Shown here: positions 34,404 through 42,099 of the stretch, piece after piece
Layout of the letters: every line of letters starts with the position of its first letter
How positions within the stretch are numbered: position 1 is the first letter of the stretch
From: Bacteroidota bacterium
Lineage (GTDB): Bacteria > Bacteroidota > Bacteroidia > Flavobacteriales > Weeksellaceae
Length of the DNA stretch: 54,167 nt
Assembly (NCBI GenBank): GCA_023399595.1
Contig: JAEWOR010000016.1
Coordinates: 1-54,167 of the forward strand
Direction: 5' to 3'
The notes under the pieces: generated by a model
The model's database searches: none
Told to the model about the DNA's origin: nothing
Seen by the model: only the letters and a program-made list of their open reading frames with translations
Translations under genes and position numbers: made by a program

Positions 34404-35690
34404 ATGTCAACTTACGTAGTTGTAGGTCTTCAATACGGAGACGAAGGCAAAGGGAAAATAACGGATGTACTTTCCGCAAAGTCCGATTATGTAGTTCGTT
34501 TTCAAGGAGGAGACAACGCTGGTCATACAGTGTACGTAGGAGATGAGAAGTTTGTGCTTCATCTTCTTCCTTCAGGTGTTCTACAGTGTAAAGGAAAGTG
34601 TATTATTGCTAATGGTGTAGTAGTAAATCCAAAATCTTTTTTGAAAGAAATTGCACAAATTGAAGACAAAGGTTTAAAAACCGACCATATTTTCATCAGC
34701 AGAAGGGCTCATGTAATTATGCCGTATCATATTATGTTGGATACTTACAGAGAAGAAGAACAAGGAGGAACCCATATTGGGACTACTAAAAAAGGCATTG
34801 GACCTTGTTATGAAGATAAAATTGCTAGAGTTGGAATTCGTATGGTAGATTTACTAAATCCTGAAATCCTTCGAGATAAAATTGAGAAAAACCTTAAAGT
34901 GAAAAATTCTCTTTTTGAAAAATATTTCGAAAAACCAGGAATGGATGTAGAAGAAATTTACAATGAGTTTATCGCTTTAGGAGAAAAACTTAAAGATAGA
35001 ATTGTAGATACAGAATTAGAGCTTAATCAAGCGATTCATGATGGTAAAAATGTTTTATTTGAAGGAGCGCAAGCATTAATGTTGGATATCGATTTCGGAA
35101 CTTATCCTTTTGTAACGTCTTCTTCGCCTTCAACAGGTGGTGTTTGTACAGGAGCTGGTGTTCCGCCAACAAGCCTTCAGAATTTAATTGGTGTTGCAAA
35201 AGCTTATTGTACAAGAGTAGGAAGTGGACCTTTCCCTTCTGAATTGGATAATGAACTTGGTGAAAAAATTCGTCAAATTGGTGGTGAATTTGGAGCTACC
35301 ACAGGAAGACCAAGAAGAACAGGTTGGTTAGACTTAGTTTCTTTGAAACACGCTTGTATGATTAATGGAATTAATAATTTGGTGATTACTAAATTAGATG
35401 TACTTACAGGGATTAAGCCTTTGAAAATCGTTACAAAATATAAAACTGAAGACGGAAAAATCATCGATTATTTCACTTCTTCTACTACAAAATTGTACAA
35501 TTACGAACCTATTTATGAAGAGTTAGAAGGTTGGGATGAAGATTTAACAAAAGTAAGATCTTACGATGAACTTCCTGTTAATGCTAAGAAATACATTGAG
35601 TTTATCGAAAACTATTTAGGTATTAATGTTTATCTAGTTTCGGTAGGACCAGAAAGAAGTCAGAACATTATTAGAAAAGAACTTTTCTAA
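34404..35690 (+). CDS. purA: Adenylosuccinate synthetase
   Basis: Joins IMP and aspartate with GTP to form adenylosuccinate, the first step from IMP to AMP. The GTP-binding loop GLQYGDEGKGKITD opens the protein, with GGDNAGHTV carrying the catalytic His. The IMP- and aspartate-binding segments KKGIGPCYEDKIAR and GATTGRPRRTGWLD are intact. Length 428 is standard. It is divergent from hpt and ends at a strong bidirectional terminator shared with the converging endopeptidase gene. Confidence 0.97.
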   Translation: MSTYVVVGLQYGDEGKGKITDVLSAKSDYVVRFQGGDNAGHTVYVGDEKFVLHLLPSGVLQCKGKCIIANGVVVNPKSFLKEIAQIEDKGLKTDHIFISRRAHVIMPYHIMLDTYREEEQGGTHIGTTKKGIGPCYEDKIARVGIRMVDLLNPEILRDKIEKNLKVKNSLFEKYFEKPGMDVEEIYNEFIALGEKLKDRIVDTELELNQAIHDGKNVLFEGAQALMLDIDFGTYPFVTSSSPSTGGVCTGAGVPPTSLQNLIGVAKAYCTRVGSGPFPSELDNELGEKIRQIGGEFGATTGRPRRTGWLDLVSLKHACMINGINNLVITKLDVLTGIKPLKIVTKYKTEDGKIIDYFTSSTTKLYNYEPIYEELEGWDEDLTKVRSYDELPVNAKKYIEFIENYLGINVYLVSVGPERSQNIIRKELF

Positions 35691-35692
35691 AT

Positions 35693-35720
35693 AAAAAATC
35701 CAGCAAACGCTGGATTTTTT
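35693..35720. terminator. Bidirectional terminator between purA and the endopeptidase gene
   Basis: AAAAAATCCAGC pairs perfectly with GCTGGATTTTTT around AAAC, giving an A tract on one side and a T tract on the other. It suits both converging genes. Confidence 0.9.
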
Positions 35721-35722
35721 AT

Positions 35723-36265
35723 TTATGATTCATTTCTAGAGATTGCTCCAGATGCTGAAAGAAGAATTCGTCTTACGTTAGTAGGTTGGTTAATGTAATT
35801 GGGTCTTCGTGCTGCTTTTAATCTGTTTTTTCTGATGCGTGTAATGCAAACGGTATTGCTTTGGTTTCCTCCTAATACATGGTAGCATTCGGAGTCTTCA
35901 CCAACGTAAATTCCAACGTGACCGCCGCCATCTCGTAAAAATACAAGAACATCTCCTAACATGGGTTGAGCAACTGCTTTTCCGAAATTTCGCCAATTGA
36001 GTGCCCAAAGAGGTTGGTTTACAATTTCTTTGTTGCTTCTTTTGGCTACAATAGCAATAAATAATCCGCACCAAGGTATGGAATCTGCCGTGTAATCCCT
36101 TCCTACGTTTTTATTATTAGGGTCAATTTCTTTTGCCCAAGATAAAATAATAGGGTTATTTCTAGCTCCTAAAATTTCTGCGGTGCCATACATTTGTACA
36201 GCATTATTTACCATTAATGGACCGCCTTCTCTAGTAATCCAGCGGTATTGTTCTGGAAGTGTCAT
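35723..36265 (-). CDS. TIGR02594/CHAP-like peptidoglycan endopeptidase
   Basis: A 180-residue cysteine peptidase-like protein of the TIGR02594 (NlpC/P60-CHAP related) type, likely to cut peptidoglycan peptides. The catalytic Cys is in SIPWCGLF (C66), the His in GGGHVGIYVGED (H116), and the polar third residue in VLGGNQSN (about N134). No signal peptide is present, so it needs another export route, or lysis, to reach the wall. A basic C-terminal tail (RPNYINQPTNVRRILLSAS) extends past the domain. It lies 43 bases after the calpain-like gene on the same strand, and the pair is probably one transcript. A role as an effector toxin is possible but not shown. Confidence 0.8.
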   Translation of the reverse strand: MTLPEQYRWITREGGPLMVNNAVQMYGTAEILGARNNPIILSWAKEIDPNNKNVGRDYTADSIPWCGLFIAIVAKRSNKEIVNQPLWALNWRNFGKAVAQPMLGDVLVFLRDGGGHVGIYVGEDSECYHVLGGNQSNTVCITRIRKNRLKAARRPNYINQPTNVRRILLSASGAISRNES

Positions 36266-36308
36266 TTTTCTAGATTTTTAAGTTGAATTGTGGTCAATTG
36301 AATAGCGT

Positions 36309-37610
36309 TTATTTTGCCACTCCTAATCCCGCAAAGTAATATTTAAATGCACTTATTTCTAACGCAAAAACCCCATCTTTACCTATCATGTTGATTGGTC
36401 TCCAAAAACTTTCATCAAAAAAGCTTACAATTCCTTGGTAAGAGTTGATTCCATTTGGTTCTGTAACCCCCCAAGGGTTTCTAAGGATGATGTATTTTTT
36501 GTTATTCACGTAGGTCCATCCCAAAACAGTATATGCGTGATTGGCAACTATATTAGAACCTGAATAATTTCCAGAGCCATACGTCCAAGCTACCATTGGG
36601 TTGATGGTTTTCTGACTCATTGAATTTTCACGAACGACTCCCCATAATTGATCTGGTGTACGTGAACTCGTGTAATAATACAAAGGGGCTTTGTTATTGA
36701 GTTGAGCAACGGCTTTTACAGGGTCTCCGTAAGCTGTTTGTGTAATGTCTGGTTTGTCTGTATTGTTCTTTGTAATCCATTTTGCGAATGCTTTTTCATA
36801 AATAGAAGGCCATATCTCAAAAGAATCATTACTTCTGCAATATACTGGTTGATTGTAATTGTTTACAATGGTGTTGTCTGTAACTTCAATTACTTTTGTT
36901 GGGGCGTCTTTGCCGCCACCTTTGGAGAAAAATTGTATAGCATTCACTTTTTGGGTTTCTCCAGTTCCTATTGCTCGTACTTTATGTTCTATGGTGTAAG
37001 GAGTGGCCCAAGCTACTGCTGCTATTGCGCAAATAAAATAGCAATTTCCCACAGCACCTTGTACGGGATCGTTGTATTCTGCAACTTCATTAAAGAAGAC
37101 TCCCATATCTTTCCAATACATATTTGCCGGCGTCCATTCGTTTATATTTTTAAGATTTCCCCATACTATTTCATAAATTTTTGGAGTTGTTAAAGTATTT
37201 GTAATGGTATTGTTGAACTTAGGAATATTCAAAGTCATTTGCAGTTTTCCTCGTTTCAGTTTTCCTTCTACAACCTCAATTTTTTCAAGTTTATTCACTC
37301 CCATTTCATTAAGGTCTTTAAGGTGTTTCAAAACAGAGAAATCTCTAGATTCTTCTTGTTCTTTGGTTCTTATTTTTACTCCATCAGCTGCGAGTTTAAC
37401 AGCGGTATTGTCTTTTTGTAATTTCAAACCTGTATATAGAGGTGAGTTGTATTTCATATCGAACAACTCTGCGTAATTGGTTTCCAAAGTATCTTCAATT
37501 ATTTGGATAGATTTAGGGTCTGACCAGTCAAATTTTCTTCCAGTAATTGCTTCTGTTAATGCATACGGGTTAATAACGCCGATAAACATTTCGTTGGGTG
37601 CTTTGTCCAT
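36309..37610 (-). CDS. Calpain-like (C2 family) cysteine protease
   Basis: A 433-residue protein whose second half carries a complete calpain-type papain-fold triad: Cys190 in QGAVGNCYFICAIAAVAW, His358 in ANHAYTVLGW, and Asn378 in LRNPWG. WPSIYEKAFAKW near 267-278 is another calpain hallmark. Residues 1-170 form an N-terminal region I do not recognise. There are no calcium-binding EF hands and no signal peptide. Calpain-like proteases are scattered in bacteria, for example Tpr of Porphyromonas gingivalis. It is followed by a peptidoglycan endopeptidase gene, also without a signal peptide. The substrate is unknown. A -7 box lies upstream at 37656-37663. Confidence 0.85.
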   Translation of the reverse strand: MDKAPNEMFIGVINPYALTEAITGRKFDWSDPKSIQIIEDTLETNYAELFDMKYNSPLYTGLKLQKDNTAVKLAADGVKIRTKEQEESRDFSVLKHLKDLNEMGVNKLEKIEVVEGKLKRGKLQMTLNIPKFNNTITNTLTTPKIYEIVWGNLKNINEWTPANMYWKDMGVFFNEVAEYNDPVQGAVGNCYFICAIAAVAWATPYTIEHKVRAIGTGETQKVNAIQFFSKGGGKDAPTKVIEVTDNTIVNNYNQPVYCRSNDSFEIWPSIYEKAFAKWITKNNTDKPDITQTAYGDPVKAVAQLNNKAPLYYYTSSRTPDQLWGVVRENSMSQKTINPMVAWTYGSGNYSGSNIVANHAYTVLGWTYVNNKKYIILRNPWGVTEPNGINSYQGIVSFFDESFWRPINMIGKDGVFALEISAFKYYFAGLGVAK

Positions 37611-37980
37611 TTTAATAAGTTTTTTATGGTTAATATTTTGTTTGATTTCTTATGTCAAAATTATGGCTTTGAATGAAGCTTGTTATGGGTGAATTAACGG
37701 AGATTTATAAAGGAAATAACTGAATTTTATACTGTTGATTTTCCTTGAAAATAAATTTTGTTTACCATGAAAAAATAATAGATTTTATCGTATTAATTGA
37801 TAATGGATGGGGTTGTTAATCTTTTGTTTTATTTGTTTTTCTTAAAATGTTATAAAAAAATACCATATTGATATAAATGTGGCAAAATCTTTGTTATGTG
37901 GTTAATATATTCGTTGAATGTTGTAAAAACTAATATCCGTTATGTATTTTTTATAGTATTAATAATTTAAAGACTTAGCA
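37611..37980. other. AT-rich divergent intergenic region
   Basis: This 370-bp gap separates the minus-strand calpain gene from the plus-strand TonB gene. On the minus strand a TAATTTTG box is at 37656-37663. On the plus strand AATCTTTG near 37886-37893 is a one-mismatch -7 box about 87 bases before tonB. No ORF, hairpin or repeat stands out. Gene orientation changes here from mostly minus to all plus. Confidence 0.5.
37656..37663 (-). promoter_or_regulatory. Probable promoter of the calpain/endopeptidase genes, -7 element
   Basis: Reads TAATTTTG on the minus strand, 45 bases before the calpain-like start codon. No -33 element is clear. Confidence 0.45.
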
Positions 37981-38811
37981 ATGGGCAAATTTTTTCAAAA
38001 CACAGAATTTCAGTTGGATGAAATCCTTTTTAACGGACGTAACAAAGAATATGGAGCTTACGCTTTGCGTGCAGAATCCAATAGGATGTTAACGAAAGCT
38101 ATGTTTGTAGGATTAACTTTTTTTACAACAATAGCGGTAACTCCTTTTGTCATTAATAGTTTTAAAACGGATATCGTTATTCATGAAACTCCAGGTCCAA
38201 TTCATATTAATTTAGGCGATGTAGATCATACAGATATACCAGATCTTGTAAAGCCAGCTGATCCTATAAAAACAATGGATAATCTAAAAACAATAGATAC
38301 TTCTATTCCTACACCTGTTGCGAAGTTGACAAAAACTGAAAAGCTAGGGGTTAAAGTAGAGGATTATAATACTGCAGTTCCCGGTTTGGTGGATAAAGGT
38401 GGGGAAACTCCGAAAGTTACTTTCCAACCTCCTGTTATCAGTACACCAACAGACGGCGGTGGTAAGGCTGTTGAAACAGTGGTTCCAAAGCCTGTTACTC
38501 ATAATCCAGTGATTCCAGATGTGGAGGCTAAATTTGATGGCGGAATTAATGCTTTTAGAGATAAATTTCTCCATCAGTTTGATGCTTCTTCTTTTGATGG
38601 AAGCGGTGAAATATTAAAAACTACGCTTACTTTTATTGTAGAAAGAGATGGAAGTATTTCTAATATAAAAGCAGACGGAAAAGATGCGAGTTTCAATAGT
38701 GAAGCCATTCGTGCAGTAAAATCAATTAAAGGGAAATGGACTGCGGGTAAATTGCAAGGAAGTGTTGTAAGAAGCTACTTTAAGTTCCCTGTTTCCATGA
38801 AATTTGAATAG
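37981..38811 (+). CDS. tonB: Energy transducer TonB
   Basis: Couples the inner-membrane proton gradient to TonB-dependent outer-membrane receptors. The N-terminus MGKFFQNTEFQLDEILFNGR with NKEYGAYALR is typical of Bacteroidota TonB proteins and precedes a single transmembrane helix at about residues 39-60. A Pro/Thr/Lys-rich periplasmic spacer runs from about 65 to 185. The C-terminal TonB domain (about 195-276) includes LTFIVERDGSISNIKADG and a closing FPVSMKFE. Length 276 is normal. No exbB or exbD lies beside it. The transcript likely ends at the DnaA-box-containing hairpin at 38835-38865. Confidence 0.88.
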   Translation: MGKFFQNTEFQLDEILFNGRNKEYGAYALRAESNRMLTKAMFVGLTFFTTIAVTPFVINSFKTDIVIHETPGPIHINLGDVDHTDIPDLVKPADPIKTMDNLKTIDTSIPTPVAKLTKTEKLGVKVEDYNTAVPGLVDKGGETPKVTFQPPVISTPTDGGGKAVETVVPKPVTHNPVIPDVEAKFDGGINAFRDKFLHQFDASSFDGSGEILKTTLTFIVERDGSISNIKADGKDASFNSEAIRAVKSIKGKWTAGKLQGSVVRSYFKFPVSMKFE

Positions 38812-38834
38812 TCATTTTATTTTTTATAATTAAG

Positions 38835-38865
38835 TTATCCACATTTTCTTAGATTTTGTGGATAA
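38835..38865. other. Inverted pair of perfect DnaA boxes, also a hairpin
   Basis: TTATCCACA (38835-38843) and TGTGGATAA (38857-38865) are exact DnaA-box consensus sequences in opposite orientation, 13 bp apart. Because they are complementary and are followed by a T run, the site could equally be the tonB terminator. It lies 113 bases before parA in AT-rich DNA, which makes part of a replication origin a possibility. Confidence 0.5.
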
Positions 38866-38950
38866 TTTTTTTTGAGTTTAAATGCTTTAATAACAGCTTT
38901 TTAACTCAATTTTGTGAATATCTATTTTCTTTCAGAAGATAAAAAAAATG

Positions 38951-38958
38951 TATTTTTG
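38951..38958 (+). promoter_or_regulatory. parAB promoter, -7 element
   Basis: TATTTTTG matches TAnnTTTG and lies 20 bases before the parA start codon. Confidence 0.6.
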
Positions 38959-38978
38959 AGGTTTAAAGTAAAACGAGC

Positions 38979-39752
38979 ATGGGAAAAATCATAGGAATAG
39001 CCAATCAGAAAGGAGGAGTAGGTAAAACAACTACAGCAGTAAATCTAGCTGCTGCATTAGGGGTTTTAGAAAAGAAAGTTTTACTTATTGATGCCGATCC
39101 GCAAGCAAATGCAAGCTCTGGATTAGGGGTTGAAGAAGTAAAATATTCCACTTATGATTTGTTGGAACATTCTGTAGGAACTAAAGAATGTATTCAAAAA
39201 ACGAGTACACCTAATGTGGATATTGTTCCTTCTCATATAGATTTGGTGGCCGCAGAAATTGAGTTGGTAGATCGTGATAGCCGTGAATATATGCTTAAAG
39301 AGGCATTGAAAGTGGTAAAAGATGACTATGATTATATTATTATAGACTGTGCACCGAGTTTAGGTTTAATCACCATTAATGCACTTACTTCGGCAGATTC
39401 TGTTATTATTCCTATTCAGTGTGAGTATTTTGCATTGGAAGGGCTTGGAAAGCTTTTAAATACCATTAAAAATGTTCAGAAAATTCACAATAAAGATTTG
39501 GATATTGAAGGTTTGCTTTTAACCATGTATGATAGCAGATTAAGATTGTCTAATCAGGTGGTAGAAGAAGTAAATTCTCACTTCCCAGAAATGGTTTTCG
39601 AAACGGTTATCAGCAGAAATGTAAGATTAAGTGAAGCACCGAGTTTTGGGGAAAGTATTTTAAATTACGATGCCGAAAGTAAAGGAGCCATTCAATATCT
39701 TCAATTAGCAGAAGAGGTTTTATTGAAAAATGAAAAATTAGTTAAAAATTAA
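38979..39752 (+). CDS. parA: Chromosome-partitioning ATPase ParA
   Basis: A 257-residue Walker-type ATPase that moves ParB-parS complexes over the nucleoid. The deviant Walker A KGGVGKTTTAVNLAAAL is at residues 11-27. Walker B is DYIIIDCAPSLGLI, and LLIDADPQANASSGLG is characteristic. It is a chromosomal (Soj) type with no N-terminal HTH. It is followed after 24 bases by parB. The downstream order parB, DUF5683, dapB, lepB, WbqC appears as a tightly packed plus-strand group. DnaA boxes lie just upstream. Confidence 0.95.
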   Translation: MGKIIGIANQKGGVGKTTTAVNLAAALGVLEKKVLLIDADPQANASSGLGVEEVKYSTYDLLEHSVGTKECIQKTSTPNVDIVPSHIDLVAAEIELVDRDSREYMLKEALKVVKDDYDYIIIDCAPSLGLITINALTSADSVIIPIQCEYFALEGLGKLLNTIKNVQKIHNKDLDIEGLLLTMYDSRLRLSNQVVEEVNSHFPEMVFETVISRNVRLSEAPSFGESILNYDAESKGAIQYLQLAEEVLLKNEKLVKN

Positions 39753-39776
39753 TCGTATAATATCGATAAATTAAAT

Positions 39777-40664
39777 ATGAAGGACAAAAAAAGAGCAATG
39801 GGACGTGGTTTGGGCGCTATTTTAAATGCGGAATCTAAAGCCACTATCAACACCGCTACAGATGAAGGAGCAAAGCAATTAATGGGGAATATTGTGGAAA
39901 TTGCTATTGAGGATATTTATCCTAATGCTTCACAACCAAGAACATATTTTGACGAAAAAGCGTTGAATGATTTAGCGCAATCCATCAAGAATTTAGGAGT
40001 TATTCAGCCAATTACTCTTAGAAAAGATGGTAGTAAGTTCGAAATTATTTCTGGGGAAAGACGTTACCGTGCGAGTAAAATTGCAGGTTTAACATCTATT
40101 CCAGCTTATATCCGTTTGGTGAACGATCAAGAGCTTCTAGAAATGGCTTTGGTGGAAAATATCCAAAGAGAAGATTTAGATGCTATTGAAGTTGCCCTAA
40201 CTTACCAAAGATTATTAGAGGAAATTGGTCTTACTCAAGAAAATTTAAGCAACAGAATAGGAAAAGACAGAAGTACAATCACGAATTCTATTCGTTTGTT
40301 AAGATTAAGTCCAGAAATTCAAAACGCAATTAGAAGTGGTGAAATTTCTGCAGGACATGGTAGAGCGATTATTAGTTTAGATGATGAGCAACTTCAAAAA
40401 ATCTTGTTTGAGAAAATCTTGAAGGAGCATCTTAATGTAAGACAGGCAGAACAGGTTTCAGCTCAACTGAAAAAGCCTAATGAAGCTGCAAAAAAAGAAA
40501 AAACTTTGCTTTCTAACAATTATAAACAGGCTCAGAAAACTTTATCAGACTTATTGGAAGTAAATGTAGAAATTAAAACTTCTGCAAACGGTAAAAAAGG
40601 AAAAATTGTACTCGACTTTAAAAATGAAGAAGAGTTAGAACAAATTTTATCTCATATTAGATAA
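39777..40664 (+). CDS. parB: Chromosome-partitioning protein ParB
   Basis: A 295-residue CTP-dependent DNA clamp that loads at parS sites. The N-terminus KKRAMGRGLGAIL matches the ParA-stimulating segment. The CTP-binding ParB/Srx domain includes the motif GERRYRASKIAG near residues 98-109 and ALVENIQREDLDAIE. The helix-turn-helix region contains RIGKDRSTITNSIRLLRL. The C-terminal dimerisation part is lysine-rich and then acidic. I did not find a canonical parS in the window. The next gene begins on the base after its stop codon. Confidence 0.95.
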   Translation: MKDKKRAMGRGLGAILNAESKATINTATDEGAKQLMGNIVEIAIEDIYPNASQPRTYFDEKALNDLAQSIKNLGVIQPITLRKDGSKFEIISGERRYRASKIAGLTSIPAYIRLVNDQELLEMALVENIQREDLDAIEVALTYQRLLEEIGLTQENLSNRIGKDRSTITNSIRLLRLSPEIQNAIRSGEISAGHGRAIISLDDEQLQKILFEKILKEHLNVRQAEQVSAQLKKPNEAAKKEKTLLSNNYKQAQKTLSDLLEVNVEIKTSANGKKGKIVLDFKNEEELEQILSHIR

Positions 40665-41309
40665 ATGAAATATTTATTCTCAATTATTTTTGTGAGCTGT
40701 TATGTATTTGCTTTTTCTCAAGTAGATCCAAAAGCCGATACCATTAGGGTCGAAAATCATCCTAAAGACAGTATTTCTATTAAAATTTCAAAATCTGAAG
40801 GGGAAATTATTTCGGATATTGAAACAGCAAATGCGCCTGCAAAAAAAATAGAACCCCTTAAGTTTAATCCTACAAAAGCTGGATTGTATTCTGCGGTTTT
40901 ACCAGGTTTAGGACAGTTTTATAATAAAAAATATTGGAAAATCCCTATCGTTTGGGGAGCGGTGGGTGCAGGTGTAGGAATTGCTATTTGGAATGACAAT
41001 CAGTACAAAAAATATAGAGGATATTTTGTAGCAAAAATTAATGGAGTTCCTAACGAGTTTAATGATTCTCATCCTTGGTTAGATGCTCAAGCATTAGGAA
41101 ATGCACAAGACAGAGCCAAAAGACAAAGGGATTACGCTATTGCAATTAGCGGACTTATCTATGTTCTCAATATTGTAGATGCCGTTGTAGATGCACATTT
41201 GTACGAAGGAAGGCATGATCCAGATCTTACCCTTCGTCCAGATATTATTTATGATAAAAATGGTTTTCAAACTCCTAAAACAGGTTTAAGTTTAAATTAT
41301 AGATTCTAA
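40665..41309 (+). CDS. DUF5683 domain protein
   Basis: A 214-residue exported or membrane protein of the DUF5683 family, known in Bacteroidota and without assigned function. The signal peptide is MKYLFSIIFVSCYVFAFSQ. A polar stretch follows, then the conserved core KAGLYSAVLPGLGQFYNKKYWKIPIVWGA with hydrophobic, glycine-rich segments, probably inserted in the membrane. It begins immediately after the parB stop and seven bases before dapB, so it is tightly coupled to both. Confidence 0.85.
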   Translation: MKYLFSIIFVSCYVFAFSQVDPKADTIRVENHPKDSISIKISKSEGEIISDIETANAPAKKIEPLKFNPTKAGLYSAVLPGLGQFYNKKYWKIPIVWGAVGAGVGIAIWNDNQYKKYRGYFVAKINGVPNEFNDSHPWLDAQALGNAQDRAKRQRDYAIAISGLIYVLNIVDAVVDAHLYEGRHDPDLTLRPDIIYDKNGFQTPKTGLSLNYRF

Positions 41310-41315
41310 AAAATA

Positions 41316-42017
41316 ATGAAGATAGCATTAGTAGGTTACGGAAAAATGGGCAAAATTATAGACGAAATTGCCACCAAAAGAGGACATGATGTGGTTGCTC
41401 GTCTTAAAGAAACTCCCACAAAAGAAAATCTGAATCATCCAGATGTGGTGATTGAATTTTCACTTCCTGAAGTAGCTTTTCAAAATATAAAATCTTGTTT
41501 AGAGCTTGGAATCCCTGTGGTAAGTGGTACTACCGGTTGGTTAGAGCATAAGCCAGAAGCAGAAAAATTAGCTTTAGAAAACAACACCGCTTTTATTTAT
41601 GGCTCCAATTTTAGTTTAGGCGTGAATTTATTCTTCGCTTTGAATGAAAAGTTAGCGGATTTAATGAAGAATGTTAATGAATATTCTTGTCAGTTGGAAG
41701 AAATTCACCATATTCATAAATTAGATGCGCCAAGTGGAACGGCTATTTCTATTGCAGATGGAATTATTAAAAATAATCCTCATTACGAAGCTTGGAAACT
41801 TGAAGAAACGGAAGGAAATCAATTAGGGATTTTTGCTGTTCGTGAAGGGGAAGTTCCTGGAACTCATAGTGTTTATTATAGAAGTGAAGTGGACGAAATT
41901 GAAATTAAGCATACCGCCTACAACAGAAGTGGATTTGCTTTAGGAGCTGTAATAGCTTCGGAATATATTGTCGACAAAAAAGGAAACTTCACAATGAAGG
42001 ACGTTTTAGGAATTTAA
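41316..42017 (+). CDS. dapB: 4-hydroxy-tetrahydrodipicolinate reductase
   Basis: Lysine and meso-diaminopimelate biosynthesis, NAD(P)H-dependent. The dinucleotide-binding start is VGYGKMGKIIDEIA. VVSGTTGW and GSNFSLGVNLFF are conserved, and the catalytic and substrate motif EIHHIHKLDAPSGTAI contains the active His and Lys. Length 233 is slightly short, as usual in Bacteroidota. It sits between DUF5683 and lepB. A small perfect hairpin (42058-42079) lies in the gap to lepB but lacks a T run. Confidence 0.95.
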   Translation: MKIALVGYGKMGKIIDEIATKRGHDVVARLKETPTKENLNHPDVVIEFSLPEVAFQNIKSCLELGIPVVSGTTGWLEHKPEAEKLALENNTAFIYGSNFSLGVNLFFALNEKLADLMKNVNEYSCQLEEIHHIHKLDAPSGTAISIADGIIKNNPHYEAWKLEETEGNQLGIFAVREGEVPGTHSVYYRSEVDEIEIKHTAYNRSGFALGAVIASEYIVDKKGNFTMKDVLGI

Positions 42018-42099
42018 AACTGTAACAAAACAGAAAAATTTTTAACTAATACAACTGTTCAATATCCTTATATATTGAATGAAAGCTTAAAAACAAGAT

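Noticed and set aside
36702..37193. A 163-codon plus-strand open frame
   Set aside because: It is fully antisense to the calpain-like gene, whose catalytic motifs are intact; the translation is Cys/Tyr/Phe-rich and has no family features.
37981..41309. A parS site near parAB
   Set aside because: I looked for TGTTTCACGTGAAACA-like palindromes by eye and found none; half-matches such as TGTTTCAC near 18465 lack the second arm. A computed search would be needed to exclude it.
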